Source: Polaromonas eurypsychrophila
GTDB taxonomy: Bacteria > Pseudomonadota > Gammaproteobacteria > Burkholderiales > Burkholderiaceae_C
Reading direction: 5' to 3'
Assembly (NCBI RefSeq): GCF_014641715.1
Contig: NZ_BMIG01000008.1
Coordinates: 41,001 to 105,000 of the forward strand
Length of the DNA: 64,000 nucleotides
In this document: positions 26,301 through 35,012 of the stretch, piece by piece
How positions within the stretch are numbered: position 1 is the first letter of the stretch
Layout: each line of letters starts with the position of its first letter
Made by a program: the position numbers and the translations under genes
The notes under the pieces: generated by a model
What the model was told of the DNA's origin: nothing
Seen by the model: only the letters and a program-made list of their open reading frames with translations
Databases searched by the model: none

Positions 26301-28005
26301 GATCGTCCGCATGAATCAGACCCATCACGGTGTCGGGCCTGCCGTCGAACTCCTCGCGCGCCAGTCCGTACAGCGCATACACCGCGTCCGACCACCAGAG
26401 CAAGCCGGTTGTCATGTCCAGTTCCCAGTTACCGATGCGCCCCAGGCGTTGGGCTTTAAGCAGCTTGCGTTGGACTTCGCGCAGTTGGTCGTAGCTGCGT
26501 GTCTGCTCCATCTGCAGCCGCTCAAGGTGTGTGATGTCGCTGAACACCATCAAGGCGCCGACGATGCCGTCAGGGCCGCGCATCGGCCGATAGCTGCAAC
26601 TGATCAAACGCCCCCCAGTTTCGTGCTGGTTGTTCACAAGGATGTGCAGGGGCCCACCGCTGTCGCCCTGCAAAGCCCTGAACAAGGGGAGCTGCTCGAA
26701 GCTGAACAGCGTTTGCGTGCCCGGCACAAACAGGCCCTGACGCTCTGGCCAGCGCGGGGACAGGACCATGGACATCTCGTCGATAGCAAACAACCGGGAT
26801 GCGGTTTCATTGATCAGCAGCGGCCGCCCGGTGGTGTCAATTGCCATCAGGCCTTCCTGCATGCTGTTGACGGTCAACTCCAGCGTCGCGTAGGCCTGCC
26901 GGCTGCGGGCCAACTCATTTTCCACATCCCGTTCACGCTGCTCAAGCGAATCGGCCATCAGGTTGAAGCCTGCGGCAATCCTCGAGAACTCTCCCTGAGG
27001 GGTGTTGTTGCGAAGCGGGATGCGGACATTGAGATGGCCCGCTTCCAGCTGGCGCGTCGCATCGAGGATCTGGCGCGTCGGCCCCACAATGGCCGCGCCG
27101 CCTATCATCCAGGCCACCCACCCGCCCAGAAAGGCGACCAGCGCCAGCACCGCCAGCTCCAGCCATAGCTGACTTCGGCCCGGACCCACAATCAGGTTAC
27201 GGTCCAAGCTCACGGACACAAAGACCGCCGTCTCGGCGCGGGCGCTGCTGGGCATGAACGCCCACAGGCGCTCGCGTCCGGCGCCGTCCACGCCCTCGCG
27301 CACGCCGGCGCGCCAGGCTTTCACGGCCTCCCGCAGAACCGGGCTGCGAACCTTGTCACCGACCTTGATCGGCAGCTGGGGGGTCCCGGCGAGCAAAGCG
27401 CCTTCGCGGTCCTGAACACCGAGGGCGGCACCGACCGGCAGCTGGATGCTGGCAATCGTTCTGGCCATCTGGGCCAGGTCGTATGAGGCAAACACAACGC
27501 CCGTCACCTGGCCTTCGGTGTTGATGACGGGCTGGGCATAGGTGATCACCGGCTTGTTGACCAAACGCCCGACCGTGTAAGTGCCGATCACAAAGCGGCG
27601 CTGGGTGAGGGCATCGCGAAAATACGCGCGGTCGCCGAGAAACGCTTTGGTGTCGCCGCTCAGCGCATGACAGCGGGTCTGCCCGTCCAGACCAATGACA
27701 CCCAGGTTGGCATATTCCGGAAGACTGCGGGTCAGGCCCGCGAAGTAGTGGTCACAACCAGAGCTGTCCGTATCCTGCATGCCCGGCAGCGAAGCGAGCA
27801 GCGTCAACACCTGGCGCGCCGAATCGGCCACACGCTCCTGACTGACCGCAGCCAGCGATGTGGCGAACTCGAGGTTGCCTTTGGCCCGTTCCACCTCGGC
27901 GGCGGCGTTGTGCAGCGCCTTGATGATGGACATGCCGAACAGCGGAACAATCGCCACGACAACCAGCATGACAATACGCGCCCGCAAACTGATCCTGGCC
28001 TTCAT
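23314..28005 (-). CDS. Giant membrane-bound multi-PAS/GAF sensor histidine kinase
   Basis: The 1563-residue protein has an N-terminal membrane helix (about 13-33), a periplasmic dCACHE-like sensor (about 40-280), a second membrane helix (about 283-312) and a HAMP segment. Six PAS domains follow, beginning at about 375, 515, 650, 785, 910 and 1215. PAS two has GRIGNWELDMTTGLLWWSD; PAS five has EQRYAALFESAPAPMWVVD. A GAF domain lies between PAS five and six (about 1045-1200). The end is HisKA with an intact H-box YSVSHDLRSPL (about 1350) and HATPase with ENLLGNAWKF, DNGAGFD and GVGLATVSRV. It senses an extracellular ligand plus cytosolic signals; the ligands are unknown. A single receiver gene precedes it and an HTH-receiver gene follows, all on one strand. 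Confidence 0.93.
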   Translation of the reverse strand: MKARISLRARIVMLVVVAIVPLFGMSIIKALHNAAAEVERAKGNLEFATSLAAVSQERVADSARQVLTLLASLPGMQDTDSSGCDHYFAGLTRSLPEYANLGVIGLDGQTRCHALSGDTKAFLGDRAYFRDALTQRRFVIGTYTVGRLVNKPVITYAQPVINTEGQVTGVVFASYDLAQMARTIASIQLPVGAALGVQDREGALLAGTPQLPIKVGDKVRSPVLREAVKAWRAGVREGVDGAGRERLWAFMPSSARAETAVFVSVSLDRNLIVGPGRSQLWLELAVLALVAFLGGWVAWMIGGAAIVGPTRQILDATRQLEAGHLNVRIPLRNNTPQGEFSRIAAGFNLMADSLEQRERDVENELARSRQAYATLELTVNSMQEGLMAIDTTGRPLLINETASRLFAIDEMSMVLSPRWPERQGLFVPGTQTLFSFEQLPLFRALQGDSGGPLHILVNNQHETGGRLISCSYRPMRGPDGIVGALMVFSDITHLERLQMEQTRSYDQLREVQRKLLKAQRLGRIGNWELDMTTGLLWWSDAVYALYGLAREEFDGRPDTVMGLIHADDRVEYGRLREKAVRGGLPLDVEYRITTPDGQSRWIHQIGEPHSDGAGSGRLRAGVVQDITTRKLAQQAAARTTAMLRRTGDMAKIGGWEVILGDMQAIWSEQVYRIHEVEIDTPVSVAEAMAFYSPEVLPMMNAAAQAAMEHGTPWDLELPMVTAKGRRIWVRTQGQALMQDGKVVRVVGALQDITEKHESQEQLRLLGTSISRLNDIVMITEASPLKDPGPRIVFVNDAFVRRTGYSREEVLGWSPRFLQGPKTQRAELDRISAALKQMKPVRAELINYRKNGEEFWLDIDVVPLADDKGQFTHFVAVERDITKRKLAEQALVDSEQRYAALFESAPAPMWVVDVKSQAFMAVNEACIRRYGYTREEFLGMDIFDIRSDIEGRRLRAEIASGQREDVNRRLHQRKDGSEFHVETVSRLVHYDGRPARFVVGLDVTAQVRAENEIQAYLFTLQRAAEATQAITNRRTLDATLQETVDQVRAVVGAHQAVVSLVARGESASAMNAVSFSDKYANCRDFVGQSHGSGITFIVCETNSPVRLSQAELEAHPRWRGFAGNMEQAPAMRGWLAVPLTGRDGENVGLLQLTDKYEGEFTVQDQYVAVELAQLASIAIENARLFEQVHQLNLGLEEKVAERTAALARQEALFRVLAEQAPQVIWNAEPEGRVTYANRKWYELMGGTPDDWMGNKWLAAVHPDDLDDMTANWRAAYETRTPYVGLRRMLAQDGTYHTMSYRASPVFDDKGDVLFWVGIDADVTEIKATETALRLSNQELEAFSYSVSHDLRSPLNTVDGFSRLLAKQLDAGNASEKVQHYLSRIQAGVAQMGRLIEDLLSLAQVSRMQMRDETVDLSAFAREIAEECRGRNPERVAVISIEHGLQARGDGRLLRVVMENLLGNAWKFTSQRSQALITVGHAADAAGVPAFFVKDNGAGFDMAYADKLFNTFQRLHAVSEFPGTGVGLATVSRVIGRHHGRVWAESEPGKGATFFFTLPSVLPLS

Positions 28006-28114
28006 GGTGTTTCCAGCTGTGTTGATTGACCCGACTGTGAGTCACCCGGCTCAGGCAGCAAAGACAGCCCCGGCACAAGCGAGGCCGGGCAGCGCGACCG
28101 GCTGGAGGCCGCGC

Positions 28115-28555
28115 TCAAACCGTCGCGATGGACTCGTTGACGCGGAGCCAGTAGTGCTGAAGGCGGCTTAATTTTTCGGTGAAGTCGCCGAAATCAATGG
28201 GCTTGCGGACAAACCCGTTGGCACCGCTTTGGTAGCAGGCAATGATGTCGGACTGCTCGCTGGACGAGGTCAGCATGACCACCGGCACCAGGGCGGTGAG
28301 GGGGTTGGCGCGCACGCTGCGCAGAACGTCCAGCCCCGACAGTTTGGGCAGCTTCATGTCCAGCAGGATGAAGGCCGGCTGCTTGTGTGTGTCACGGCCC
28401 GCATGCGCGCCCTGGCCAAACAAATAGTCGAGCGCTTCAGCGCCATCGCGCGCCGTGACGATAGCGGTGTCCGCACCTTGCTCCTGCAGCGTCAGCACAG
28501 TCAGTTCCAAGTGGTCGGGGTTGTCTTCCACTACAAGAATCGGGTTGTCGTTCAT
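28115..28555 (-). CDS. Single-domain response regulator (Rcp1-like)
   Basis: The 146-residue protein is one receiver domain of the phytochrome-partner (Rcp1) type: VVEDNPDHLELTVLTL at the acidic pocket, FILLDMKLPKLSGLDVLR with the phosphoacceptor Asp, LTSSSEQSD with the conserved Thr/Ser, and FVRKPIDFGDF with the Lys. There is no output domain. It lies 109 bases upstream of the giant kinase on the same strand and is its likely phosphorelay partner. Confidence 0.9.
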   Translation of the reverse strand: MNDNPILVVEDNPDHLELTVLTLQEQGADTAIVTARDGAEALDYLFGQGAHAGRDTHKQPAFILLDMKLPKLSGLDVLRSVRANPLTALVPVVMLTSSSEQSDIIACYQSGANGFVRKPIDFGDFTEKLSRLQHYWLRVNESIATV

Positions 28556-28719
28556 AAGACTTTCACTGCACCGGTTGTTCGCTACTTACGCTGCCTGTCA
28601 TTAACTGTCATTTTTGTGACCTTTAGCATGTTACAGAGGTTCACAAATTTGTCCAGCCGTAGTTGTGCTTAATAACTTTTTCTGCGTCGTTTTTCCGCCG
28701 CCAATTTGCCCAGTGCCAC

Positions 28720-29700
28720 TTACCAGCGGGGCACAGCTTCATCCTTCAATTGGCTGCGTAACTCGGCATAGTCGGGCACCACGGTGCGCACTGTATCCCA
28801 GAAGCGGGGGCTGTGGTCCATCACACGTAAGTGGCTCAGTTCATGGACCACCACATAGTCGATCACCGACAGCTTGAAATGAATCAACCGCCAGTTCAGC
28901 CGTATCGCGCCGTCGGCGCTGGCACTGCCCCAGCGGGTGCCCGCGCTGCTCAGGCTGAGTTTGCGCCATTGCACACCCAGATGCGGAGCAAAGTGATTCA
29001 GACGCTCGGTAAAGATTTGTTTGGCCTGCCGCATCAACCAGGCTTGCACCGAGTCGCGTATCTGCTCGGCCGTGGCATCCTGCGCCAGGCCAATGTGCAA
29101 GGTTTTCTGCGGGGCTGCGGGGTCGCCGGCAAGTTCGGCGATCTTGAGTTCACCGCCGATGCTGCCGAAGGCGTGGCGCGGGTCGATCACCAGCGTAACG
29201 GGCTCGCCGAGGAAAGGCAGCGACGCGCCATCGCGCCAGTCGATGCGGGCGGCTTCAAGGCGGTCGTGCCGCGCGCGGGTTTCCTGCAACTTGGCCACGA
29301 TCCAGCCAGTTTTTTCCTGCACGGCCTTGTCGATTTCATACAGCGGCACCCATTTGGGCGCACTGACCACCAGCCCTTCGGCGCCCACAGAAAAACCGAT
29401 GGTGCGGCGCTTGCCACGCCGAAACTGATAAGCCACCACCATGTCACCGAGCAGCGCTTCACGCGTGGCCGCCGGGTGACGGTAGGTGGCCGGTGCCAGT
29501 ACCTGCTGCAAGGTCTGCGCGGGTAGCAGATCTTCAGGGGTCAGAATTGCTATCTTTTCAGGAGCTGCTTGCTCATGCAGAACATGGGCCGGAGGCCGAT
29601 TTGACTGTATTTTTCGGGGTCGGCGAGGGCGTGAACCGGCCGGGCTGGCTGGCGCACTGTCAAACAGATCAAGCGTGAACTGGAGAAGCCTTTGCATCAT
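28720..29700 (-). CDS. YgjP-like zinc metallopeptidase with a repeat-encoded N-terminal segment
   Basis: The 326-residue protein ends in the DUF45/YgjP (SprT-like) domain with the zinc motif VVHELSHLRVMDHSPRFW (HExxH plus a distal His), preceded by WGSASADGAIRLNWRLIHF. The core is that of predicted metal-dependent hydrolases with unknown substrates. About residues 34-52 (SNRPPAHVLHEQAAPEKIAI) are encoded by an interspersed repeat copy lying in frame at 29545-29604, in a region that looks like a flexible linker. It is followed on the same strand by plsC and gmhB in the arrangement often seen in Burkholderiales. Confidence 0.85.
   Translation of the reverse strand: MMQRLLQFTLDLFDSAPASPAGSRPRRPRKIQSNRPPAHVLHEQAAPEKIAILTPEDLLPAQTLQQVLAPATYRHPAATREALLGDMVVAYQFRRGKRRTIGFSVGAEGLVVSAPKWVPLYEIDKAVQEKTGWIVAKLQETRARHDRLEAARIDWRDGASLPFLGEPVTLVIDPRHAFGSIGGELKIAELAGDPAAPQKTLHIGLAQDATAEQIRDSVQAWLMRQAKQIFTERLNHFAPHLGVQWRKLSLSSAGTRWGSASADGAIRLNWRLIHFKLSVIDYVVVHELSHLRVMDHSPRFWDTVRTVVPDYAELRSQLKDEAVPRW
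29545..29604 (+). repeat. Interspersed ~60-bp repeat, copy C (inside the YgjP-like gene)
   Basis: This copy shares AATTGCTATCTTTT, GAGCTGCTTGC and ATGGGCCGGAGGCCGATTT with the other copies. It is in frame and contributes about 19 codons to the metallopeptidase gene. Confidence 0.7.
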
Positions 29701-29726
29701 GACAGTTTAGCGCTGCAGTCCCGAAT

Positions 29727-30482
29727 TCAAACCCTGGCGCCAGCAGTTTCTGGATAGGCTTGCGGATCCAGCCGCCGCATCTCGGCTTCAATCCAGGCCT
29801 GGACTTCCTGCATCAGTTCTTCGGGCTTGCGGCCGACGCTGCTTATTGGCTTGCCTATCGAGATGTCAACGATGCCCGGCTTCTTGATGAAAGCCTTTCG
29901 CGGCCAGCATTTGGCCGAGGTCACCGCGATCGGGATCACCGGCGCGCCGGTCTCGATGGCCAGCCGCGTGCCGCCGGTTTTGTAGACGCCCTGTTGCCCG
30001 CGTTCTATGCGCGTGCCTTCGGGGAACATGATGACCCAGACGCCCTGGCTCATGAGCCGGCGACCCTGATCGACCACCTTGTTGAAGGCCTGGGCGCGCT
30101 GGCTGCGGTCGATGTGGATCATGTCCATGCGCGACATGGCCCAGCCGAAAAACGGCACGTAAAGCAGCTCTTTCTTGAACACATAGGCCAGCGGGTGCGG
30201 CATCAGCGTCGGCATCGAAAAGGTTTCCCAGGTGCTCTGGTGCTTAAGCAGCAGCACGGCGGCGCTGGTCTCCCCGGTCGGCAGGTTTTCCATGCCGGTC
30301 ACCCGGTTTTGAATGCCCAGGATGACCGTGCCGCCGCTGACGGCCAGACGCAGCCAGCCGGCGCACAGCCAGTAAATCTGCGTGCTGCTGCCGAACAGCG
30401 AAAAAATCAGGACGGCGAGGCCCCACGGAATCACGGTGACAGTCATCCACAAAAGATGCAGGATGGAGCGGATCAGTGGCAT
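29727..30482 (-). CDS. plsC: 1-acyl-sn-glycerol-3-phosphate acyltransferase
   Basis: Started at the ATG at 30480-30482 (MPLIRSILHLLWMTV), the product is 251 residues; a TTG five codons upstream is less likely. It has an N-terminal membrane segment, the acyltransferase motif I LLKHQSTWETFSMP (HxxxxE/D type), motif II around FKKELLYVPFFGWAM and motif III FPEGTRIERG. It adds the second acyl chain to lysophosphatidic acid at the inner membrane, making phosphatidic acid for membrane lipids. It lies between gmhB and the YgjP-like gene on the same strand, with interspersed repeat copy D just upstream. Confidence 0.92.
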   Translation of the reverse strand: MPLIRSILHLLWMTVTVIPWGLAVLIFSLFGSSTQIYWLCAGWLRLAVSGGTVILGIQNRVTGMENLPTGETSAAVLLLKHQSTWETFSMPTLMPHPLAYVFKKELLYVPFFGWAMSRMDMIHIDRSQRAQAFNKVVDQGRRLMSQGVWVIMFPEGTRIERGQQGVYKTGGTRLAIETGAPVIPIAVTSAKCWPRKAFIKKPGIVDISIGKPISSVGRKPEELMQEVQAWIEAEMRRLDPQAYPETAGARV

Positions 30483-30507
30483 GGTTTGTCTTCTCAATCA
30501 AATTTAT

Positions 30508-30565
30508 ACGTTTCAGGGCTCTAGCCCTTGTTCAAAGGGGGTGGGCAGCTATTGTTCTTATAGCA
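30508..30565 (-). repeat. Interspersed ~60-bp repeat, copy D
   Basis: This inverted copy reads TTTCAGGGCTCTAGCCC at one end and CAGCTATTGTTCTTATAGCA at the other. It separates gmhB from plsC and abuts the gmhB stop at 30566. Confidence 0.65.
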
Positions 30566-31123
30566 TCAGGTATTCGCAGCGCGACTCAGGACGAACTCCA
30601 CGAAGGCGCCCAGGTCTGCATGCAGGCGCGTGCCTTCAGGCAGGCCCTCGGGCCGTCCGCCATCCTTGTAGGGCTCGGACTTGCCGGTCAGCACCAGATG
30701 CGGCTCGCAGCCGGCCGCGGCGCCGGCGAGCAGGTCGCGCACCGAGTCACCGGCGGTCGGCACACCCTTGAGTGGCACACCAAAGCGCGCGCCGATCTGC
30801 TCGAACAGGCCGGGCAGCGGCTTGCGGCAGGTACAGCTTTCTTCCGGGCTGTGCGGACAATAAAACACCGCGTCGATGCGTCCGCCCTGTGCAGCCAGCA
30901 ACTTGTGCATCTTGGCGTGCATGGCGTTGAGCGAAGCCACGTCAAACAGGCCGCGGCCCAGCCCCGACTGGTTCGACGCAATCACCACGTGCCAGCCCGC
31001 GTGTGTGAGCCGGGCGATGGCTTCCAGCGCACCCGGCAAGGGCTCCCACTCTTCCGGCGCCTTGACGTAATCGTCGCTGTCGCGGTTGATGGTTCCGTCG
31101 CGGTCAAGGATGACAAGTTTCAT
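30566..31123 (-). CDS. gmhB: D-glycero-beta-D-manno-heptose 1,7-bisphosphate 7-phosphatase
   Basis: The 185-residue HAD phosphatase has motif I LVILDRDGTINRDSDDYVK, the GmhB-type zinc cluster CPHSPEESCTCRKPLPG, motif II VVIASNQSGLGRG and the late aspartate in TAGDSVRDL. It removes the 7-phosphate in ADP-heptose synthesis for the lipopolysaccharide inner core. Its ATG overlaps the FkbM-family stop by four bases, so they are co-translated, and it follows the glyQS genes on the same strand. Confidence 0.93.
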   Translation of the reverse strand: MKLVILDRDGTINRDSDDYVKAPEEWEPLPGALEAIARLTHAGWHVVIASNQSGLGRGLFDVASLNAMHAKMHKLLAAQGGRIDAVFYCPHSPEESCTCRKPLPGLFEQIGARFGVPLKGVPTAGDSVRDLLAGAAAGCEPHLVLTGKSEPYKDGGRPEGLPEGTRLHADLGAFVEFVLSRAANT

Positions 31124-31869
31124 GCGGGCTCCGCCATGGGTCTAAAAATGAAATTGTTGTAATAGTCCGTGGCGTCCCGGAAACGCTCGCCCGCCTGCTT
31201 CTGGTGCAGCGCCTCGCGAAACTCTGCCGCTGGCAACTCCCCGATGCCGGGCATGGCCAGCGTCGCGCTATAACCAAACGACTCCACCAGCATGATGAAG
31301 TCATGCACGGTTTTGCCAGCCGGCAGGTGGCGGCCTTCGCACTCGATCACCAGCAACGGCTTGTCACGCCGGATCACCGCCAGCGCGCCCTGCAGCACCG
31401 CCAGTTCATGGCCCTCCACATCAATCTTGATCACGCGCACCGGTGCATGCAATTTTTCTGCCGCATAGGCGTCAAGCGTCGTAACACGCACCGTTTCCGT
31501 ATGGCAGTCGGTCTTCTCAGCAATGCTGGCCTTCAGCGACGCGCCCGGCGAATGGCTGTTGCCCGGCACAAACAGCTGAAGCTTGCCCTGCTGGTTGGAC
31601 AGGGCCAGGTTTTCGATGGTGACATTGCGCAGGCCAGAACGCCGACAGGCCTCAGTCAGATAACTCGCCAGCCGGCTCTGCGGCTCAAAGGCCACCACTG
31701 GCGATGCGCCGGCCCAGCCCGCCATCGAGTACAGGTAGCTGCCCTTGTTGGCGCCTACATCCAGCGCCACGCGGCCATGATGCAGCGCTTCGCGAATCGC
31801 GCGCAACTCGAACACCTGATCCCGGTAGCGTGTTTTCCACGCCCGCCATGCCAGTTTCAGATCCGTCAT
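31120..31869 (-). CDS. FkbM-family SAM-dependent methyltransferase
   Basis: The 249-residue protein has a Rossmann-type SAM site, VALDVGANKGSYLYSMAG (motif I) with VVAFEPQSRL (motif II), and the FkbM-specific VIKIDVEGHELAVLQGA and LLVIECEGR. Such enzymes methylate sugar or polyketide hydroxyls. Sitting between glyS and gmhB it may modify a cell-surface glycan, which is inference from context. It starts 10 bases after the glyS stop. Confidence 0.88.
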   Translation of the reverse strand: MTDLKLAWRAWKTRYRDQVFELRAIREALHHGRVALDVGANKGSYLYSMAGWAGASPVVAFEPQSRLASYLTEACRRSGLRNVTIENLALSNQQGKLQLFVPGNSHSPGASLKASIAEKTDCHTETVRVTTLDAYAAEKLHAPVRVIKIDVEGHELAVLQGALAVIRRDKPLLVIECEGRHLPAGKTVHDFIMLVESFGYSATLAMPGIGELPAAEFREALHQKQAGERFRDATDYYNNFIFRPMAEPA

Positions 31870-31879
31870 GGTGATCCGA

Positions 31880-33985
31880 TCAAGTGGCGAGGCGGGACAA
31901 ATCGGCCACGCGGTTCATGGCGTGGTGCAGGGTGGCGAGCAGGCCGAGGCGGTTCAGCCGCAAATCGGCTTGTTCGGCATTGACCATCACACCTTCAAAA
32001 AATGCATCGACCGGCGCACGCAGCGCGGCCAGGGTTTGCAGCGAGGCGGCGTAGTCGCCGGCCTCAAACTGCGCACTGGCCTGCGGCGCCACCTGCTGCA
32101 TCGCGGCATACAGGTTTTTTTCGCCCGGTTCCTGCAGCAGCAACTCACTGACGTGGGCGTCGACACCGTCGGTTTTCTTGAGAATGTTGCTGATGCGTTT
32201 GTTGGCAGCAGCCAGCGCCGGGGCCTCGGACAGGGCCGCGAAGGCGCGGACGGCAGCCAGACGCTTGGCCACGTCACCGAGGTACTGTGGACGCAGCGCA
32301 AGCACGGCATCAACTTCCTGCGCGCTGTAACCCTGCTCGCGCAGCGAGCCGGCTAAACGGTCGTAAATGAAGTCAACCAGCGCCGCCGAAGCGTCCTGGA
32401 TCTTGTCGCCGAACACGGGCGTTGCACCCGCCACCAGGTCGGCAAGCCCCACACGCAAATCCCTTTCAACCAGCATGCGAATCACGCCCAGCGCATGGCG
32501 GCGCAGCGCAAACGGGTCCTTGTCGCCGGTCGGCAAATTGCCAATGCCGAACATCCCGACCAGGGTTTCGAGCTTGTCGGCCAGCGCCACAACCACGCCA
32601 ACATCGTTGCGCGGCAGGTCGTCGCCGGCAAAACGCGGTTTGTAGTGATCTTCAATCGCATCGGCCACCTCGGCGCTGAGGCCGTCGTTGAGCGCGTAAT
32701 AACGGCCCATCGTGCCTTGCAGTTCGGGAAACTCGCCGACCATGTCGGTCACCAGGTCGGTCTTGGCCAGTTGCGCGGCCTGATCGGCGTGCTGCGCCAG
32801 CGCGTCGCCGCCCAGTTGCTGGCCGATCGCCTTGGCAATCGCACGCACACGTTCGACACGCTCGCCCTGCGAACCCAGCTTGTTGTGATAAACGACCTTG
32901 TCCAGCCCCGCCACACGCGAGGCCAGTGTTTTCTTGCGGTCCTGGTCGAAAAAGAACTTGGCATCGGCCAGGCGCGGGCGCACCACACGTTCATTGCCCT
33001 GGATAACGGCGCTGGCGTCAAGCGGGCTGATGTTGCTGACCACCAGAAACTTGTTGCTGAGCTTGCCCGAAGCTTCAAGCAGCGGAAAATACTTCTGGTT
33101 GGCCTTCATCGTCAGGATCAGGCATTCCTGCGGCACGTCGAGAAATTCCTTTTCGAATTCGCAGACCAGCACATTGGGCCGTTCGACCAGCGCCGTCACT
33201 TCGTCAAGCAGCGCGTCATCGTCAATGGCTTTGACGCCGCCCCCGACTATGGCAGCGGCTGCCGCCAGCTGTTTGGCGATCTCGGCTTTGCGCTTCGAAT
33301 AACTTGCAATCACCTTGCCTTGCTCGAGCATCTGAGCTTCGTAGCTGTCCGCCTCGCGAATGGCGAAGGCCTTGACGTCCGATTCAAATCGGTGGCCTTC
33401 GGTCATGTTGCTGGCTTCGAGCCCGAGAGCCTTGACGGTCAAGGTAGTCGCGCCATGTAATGCGATGAGGCGGTGTACAGGGCGCACAAACTTCACGTCG
33501 CTCCAGCCGTCGGCGAGCTGGTAGGTCATGACCTTGGGGATCGGCAATTTGGTAATCGCTTCCAGCAGCGCTTTTTGCAGGCCTTCGGTCAGCGTGGCGC
33601 CTTTCACGGTGCTGTCGTAGAACAACGCCTCGGCCTTGCCGTCGGGGGCGCGCTTGAGGCCTGCCACGGCCGATGCATCGGTGCCCAAGGCCTGTAGCTT
33701 CTTGAGTAGAGCAGGTGTGGCATTGCCGGAAGAATCCAGGCCGACTGCCACCGGCATCAGTTTTTGCGAGACGGCCTTGTCTGCGCCTTGCGCGGCAACA
33801 GCGGTGACGTGGGCAGCCAGACGCCGCGGCGAGGCAAACGAGGTCAGCACGGAGTCAGCAGCCGTCAGGCCGTAGGCCTTGAGCTGCTCGAACAACACGC
33901 CGGCAAACGCATCACCGAGTTTTTTGAGCGCCTTGGGCGGCAGCTCTTCCACAAACAATTCGACCAGAAGGTTCTTCGTTGTCAT
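31880..33985 (-). CDS. glyS: Glycyl-tRNA synthetase beta subunit
   Basis: The 701-residue protein has the beta-subunit landmarks: the N-terminus LLVELFVEELPPKALKKLG, EGHRFESDVKAF, LTMKANQKYFPLLEASGKLSNKFL, NERVVRPRLADAKFFFDQDRKK, and the anticodon-binding end with DAFFEGVMVNAE. With the alpha subunit it charges tRNA-Gly in the cytosol. Its ATG is 3 bases after the glyQ stop (33989), the usual operon. Confidence 0.97.
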   Translation of the reverse strand: MTTKNLLVELFVEELPPKALKKLGDAFAGVLFEQLKAYGLTAADSVLTSFASPRRLAAHVTAVAAQGADKAVSQKLMPVAVGLDSSGNATPALLKKLQALGTDASAVAGLKRAPDGKAEALFYDSTVKGATLTEGLQKALLEAITKLPIPKVMTYQLADGWSDVKFVRPVHRLIALHGATTLTVKALGLEASNMTEGHRFESDVKAFAIREADSYEAQMLEQGKVIASYSKRKAEIAKQLAAAAAIVGGGVKAIDDDALLDEVTALVERPNVLVCEFEKEFLDVPQECLILTMKANQKYFPLLEASGKLSNKFLVVSNISPLDASAVIQGNERVVRPRLADAKFFFDQDRKKTLASRVAGLDKVVYHNKLGSQGERVERVRAIAKAIGQQLGGDALAQHADQAAQLAKTDLVTDMVGEFPELQGTMGRYYALNDGLSAEVADAIEDHYKPRFAGDDLPRNDVGVVVALADKLETLVGMFGIGNLPTGDKDPFALRRHALGVIRMLVERDLRVGLADLVAGATPVFGDKIQDASAALVDFIYDRLAGSLREQGYSAQEVDAVLALRPQYLGDVAKRLAAVRAFAALSEAPALAAANKRISNILKKTDGVDAHVSELLLQEPGEKNLYAAMQQVAPQASAQFEAGDYAASLQTLAALRAPVDAFFEGVMVNAEQADLRLNRLGLLATLHHAMNRVADLSRLAT

Positions 33986-33988
33986 GTC

Positions 33989-34894
33989 TTATGCAGCCTT
34001 CTTCGTCATCTGTTCCACCCACTCGCGCGGCGCCATCGGGAAGCCCAGGCGTTCGCGGCTTTCGTAATAACTTTGCGCCACCGCGCGCGCCAGGTTACGA
34101 ATGCGACCGATGTAGGCGGCGCGTTCGGTCACGCTGATTGCGCCGCGTGCGTCCAGCAGGTTGAAGCTGTGCGCGGCTTTGAGCACCTGCTCGTAGGCCG
34201 GCAGTGCCAGCTGTACTTCGATCAGGTGTTTGGCCTGTTTTTCGTGGGCAGTGAAGGCGGTGAACAAAAAGTCGGCGTCGCTGTGCTCGAAGTTGTAGGT
34301 CGACTGCTCAACCTCGTTCTGCTTGTAGACGTCGCCGTAACTGAGGCCGTCCGTCCAGGTGAGGTTGTAGACGTTGTCCACACCCTGCAGGTACATCGCC
34401 AGACGCTCCAGGCCGTAGGTGATCTCGCCCGTGATGGGTTTGCAGTCGATGCCGCCGACCTGCTGGAAGTAGGTGAACTGCGTGACCTCCATGCCGTTGA
34501 GCCAGACCTCCCAGCCCAGGCCCCAGGCGCCCAGCGTGGGGTTCTCCCAGTCGTCCTCGACAAAACGGATATCGTTCTTTTTCAAATCGAAACCCAGCGA
34601 CTCCAGCGAACCGAGGTACAGCTCCAGGATGTTGGCGGGCGCGGGCTTGAGCACGACCTGGTACTGGTAGTAGTGCTGCAGGCGGTTCGGGTTCTCGCCG
34701 TAACGGCCATCCTTGGGCCGGCGGCTGGGCTGCACATAGGCGGCTTTCCAGGGCTCGGGGCCCAGCGCGCGTAAAAACGTGGCGGTGTGGGAGGTGCCGG
34801 CGCCGACTTCCATGTCATAGGGCTGCAAAAGCGCGCAGCCCTGGTCAGCCCAGTAGGACTGGAGCTTCAAGATGATTTGCTGAAAGGTCAACAT
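33989..34894 (-). CDS. glyQ: Glycyl-tRNA synthetase alpha subunit
   Basis: Started at the ATG at 34892-34894 ([19 protein letters not shown]), the product is 301 residues, the normal size. It shows [25 protein letters not shown], the class II core, and [18 protein letters not shown]. The frame extends upstream to 35827 without a stop, but that part is antisense to the transporter gene and is not coding. It is the first gene of the glyQ-glyS-fkbM-gmhB-plsC run and is divergent from the transporter at 35013. Confidence 0.97.
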   Translation of the reverse strand: MLTFQQIILKLQSYWADQGCALLQPYDMEVGAGTSHTATFLRALGPEPWKAAYVQPSRRPKDGRYGENPNRLQHYYQYQVVLKPAPANILELYLGSLESLGFDLKKNDIRFVEDDWENPTLGAWGLGWEVWLNGMEVTQFTYFQQVGGIDCKPITGEITYGLERLAMYLQGVDNVYNLTWTDGLSYGDVYKQNEVEQSTYNFEHSDADFLFTAFTAHEKQAKHLIEVQLALPAYEQVLKAAHSFNLLDARGAISVTERAAYIGRIRNLARAVAQSYYESRERLGFPMAPREWVEQMTKKAA

Positions 34895-35012
34895 AGATAG
34901 GGTGTGGGGGCGATGCAGGGCCAGACAGAAAGACGAGGCAGGCCTGAACCCGCGAAAACCCTTGATTTTACGGAGCTTTGTCCGGTTTACCCTCAAAGCG
35001 CAAGGAAAGTGC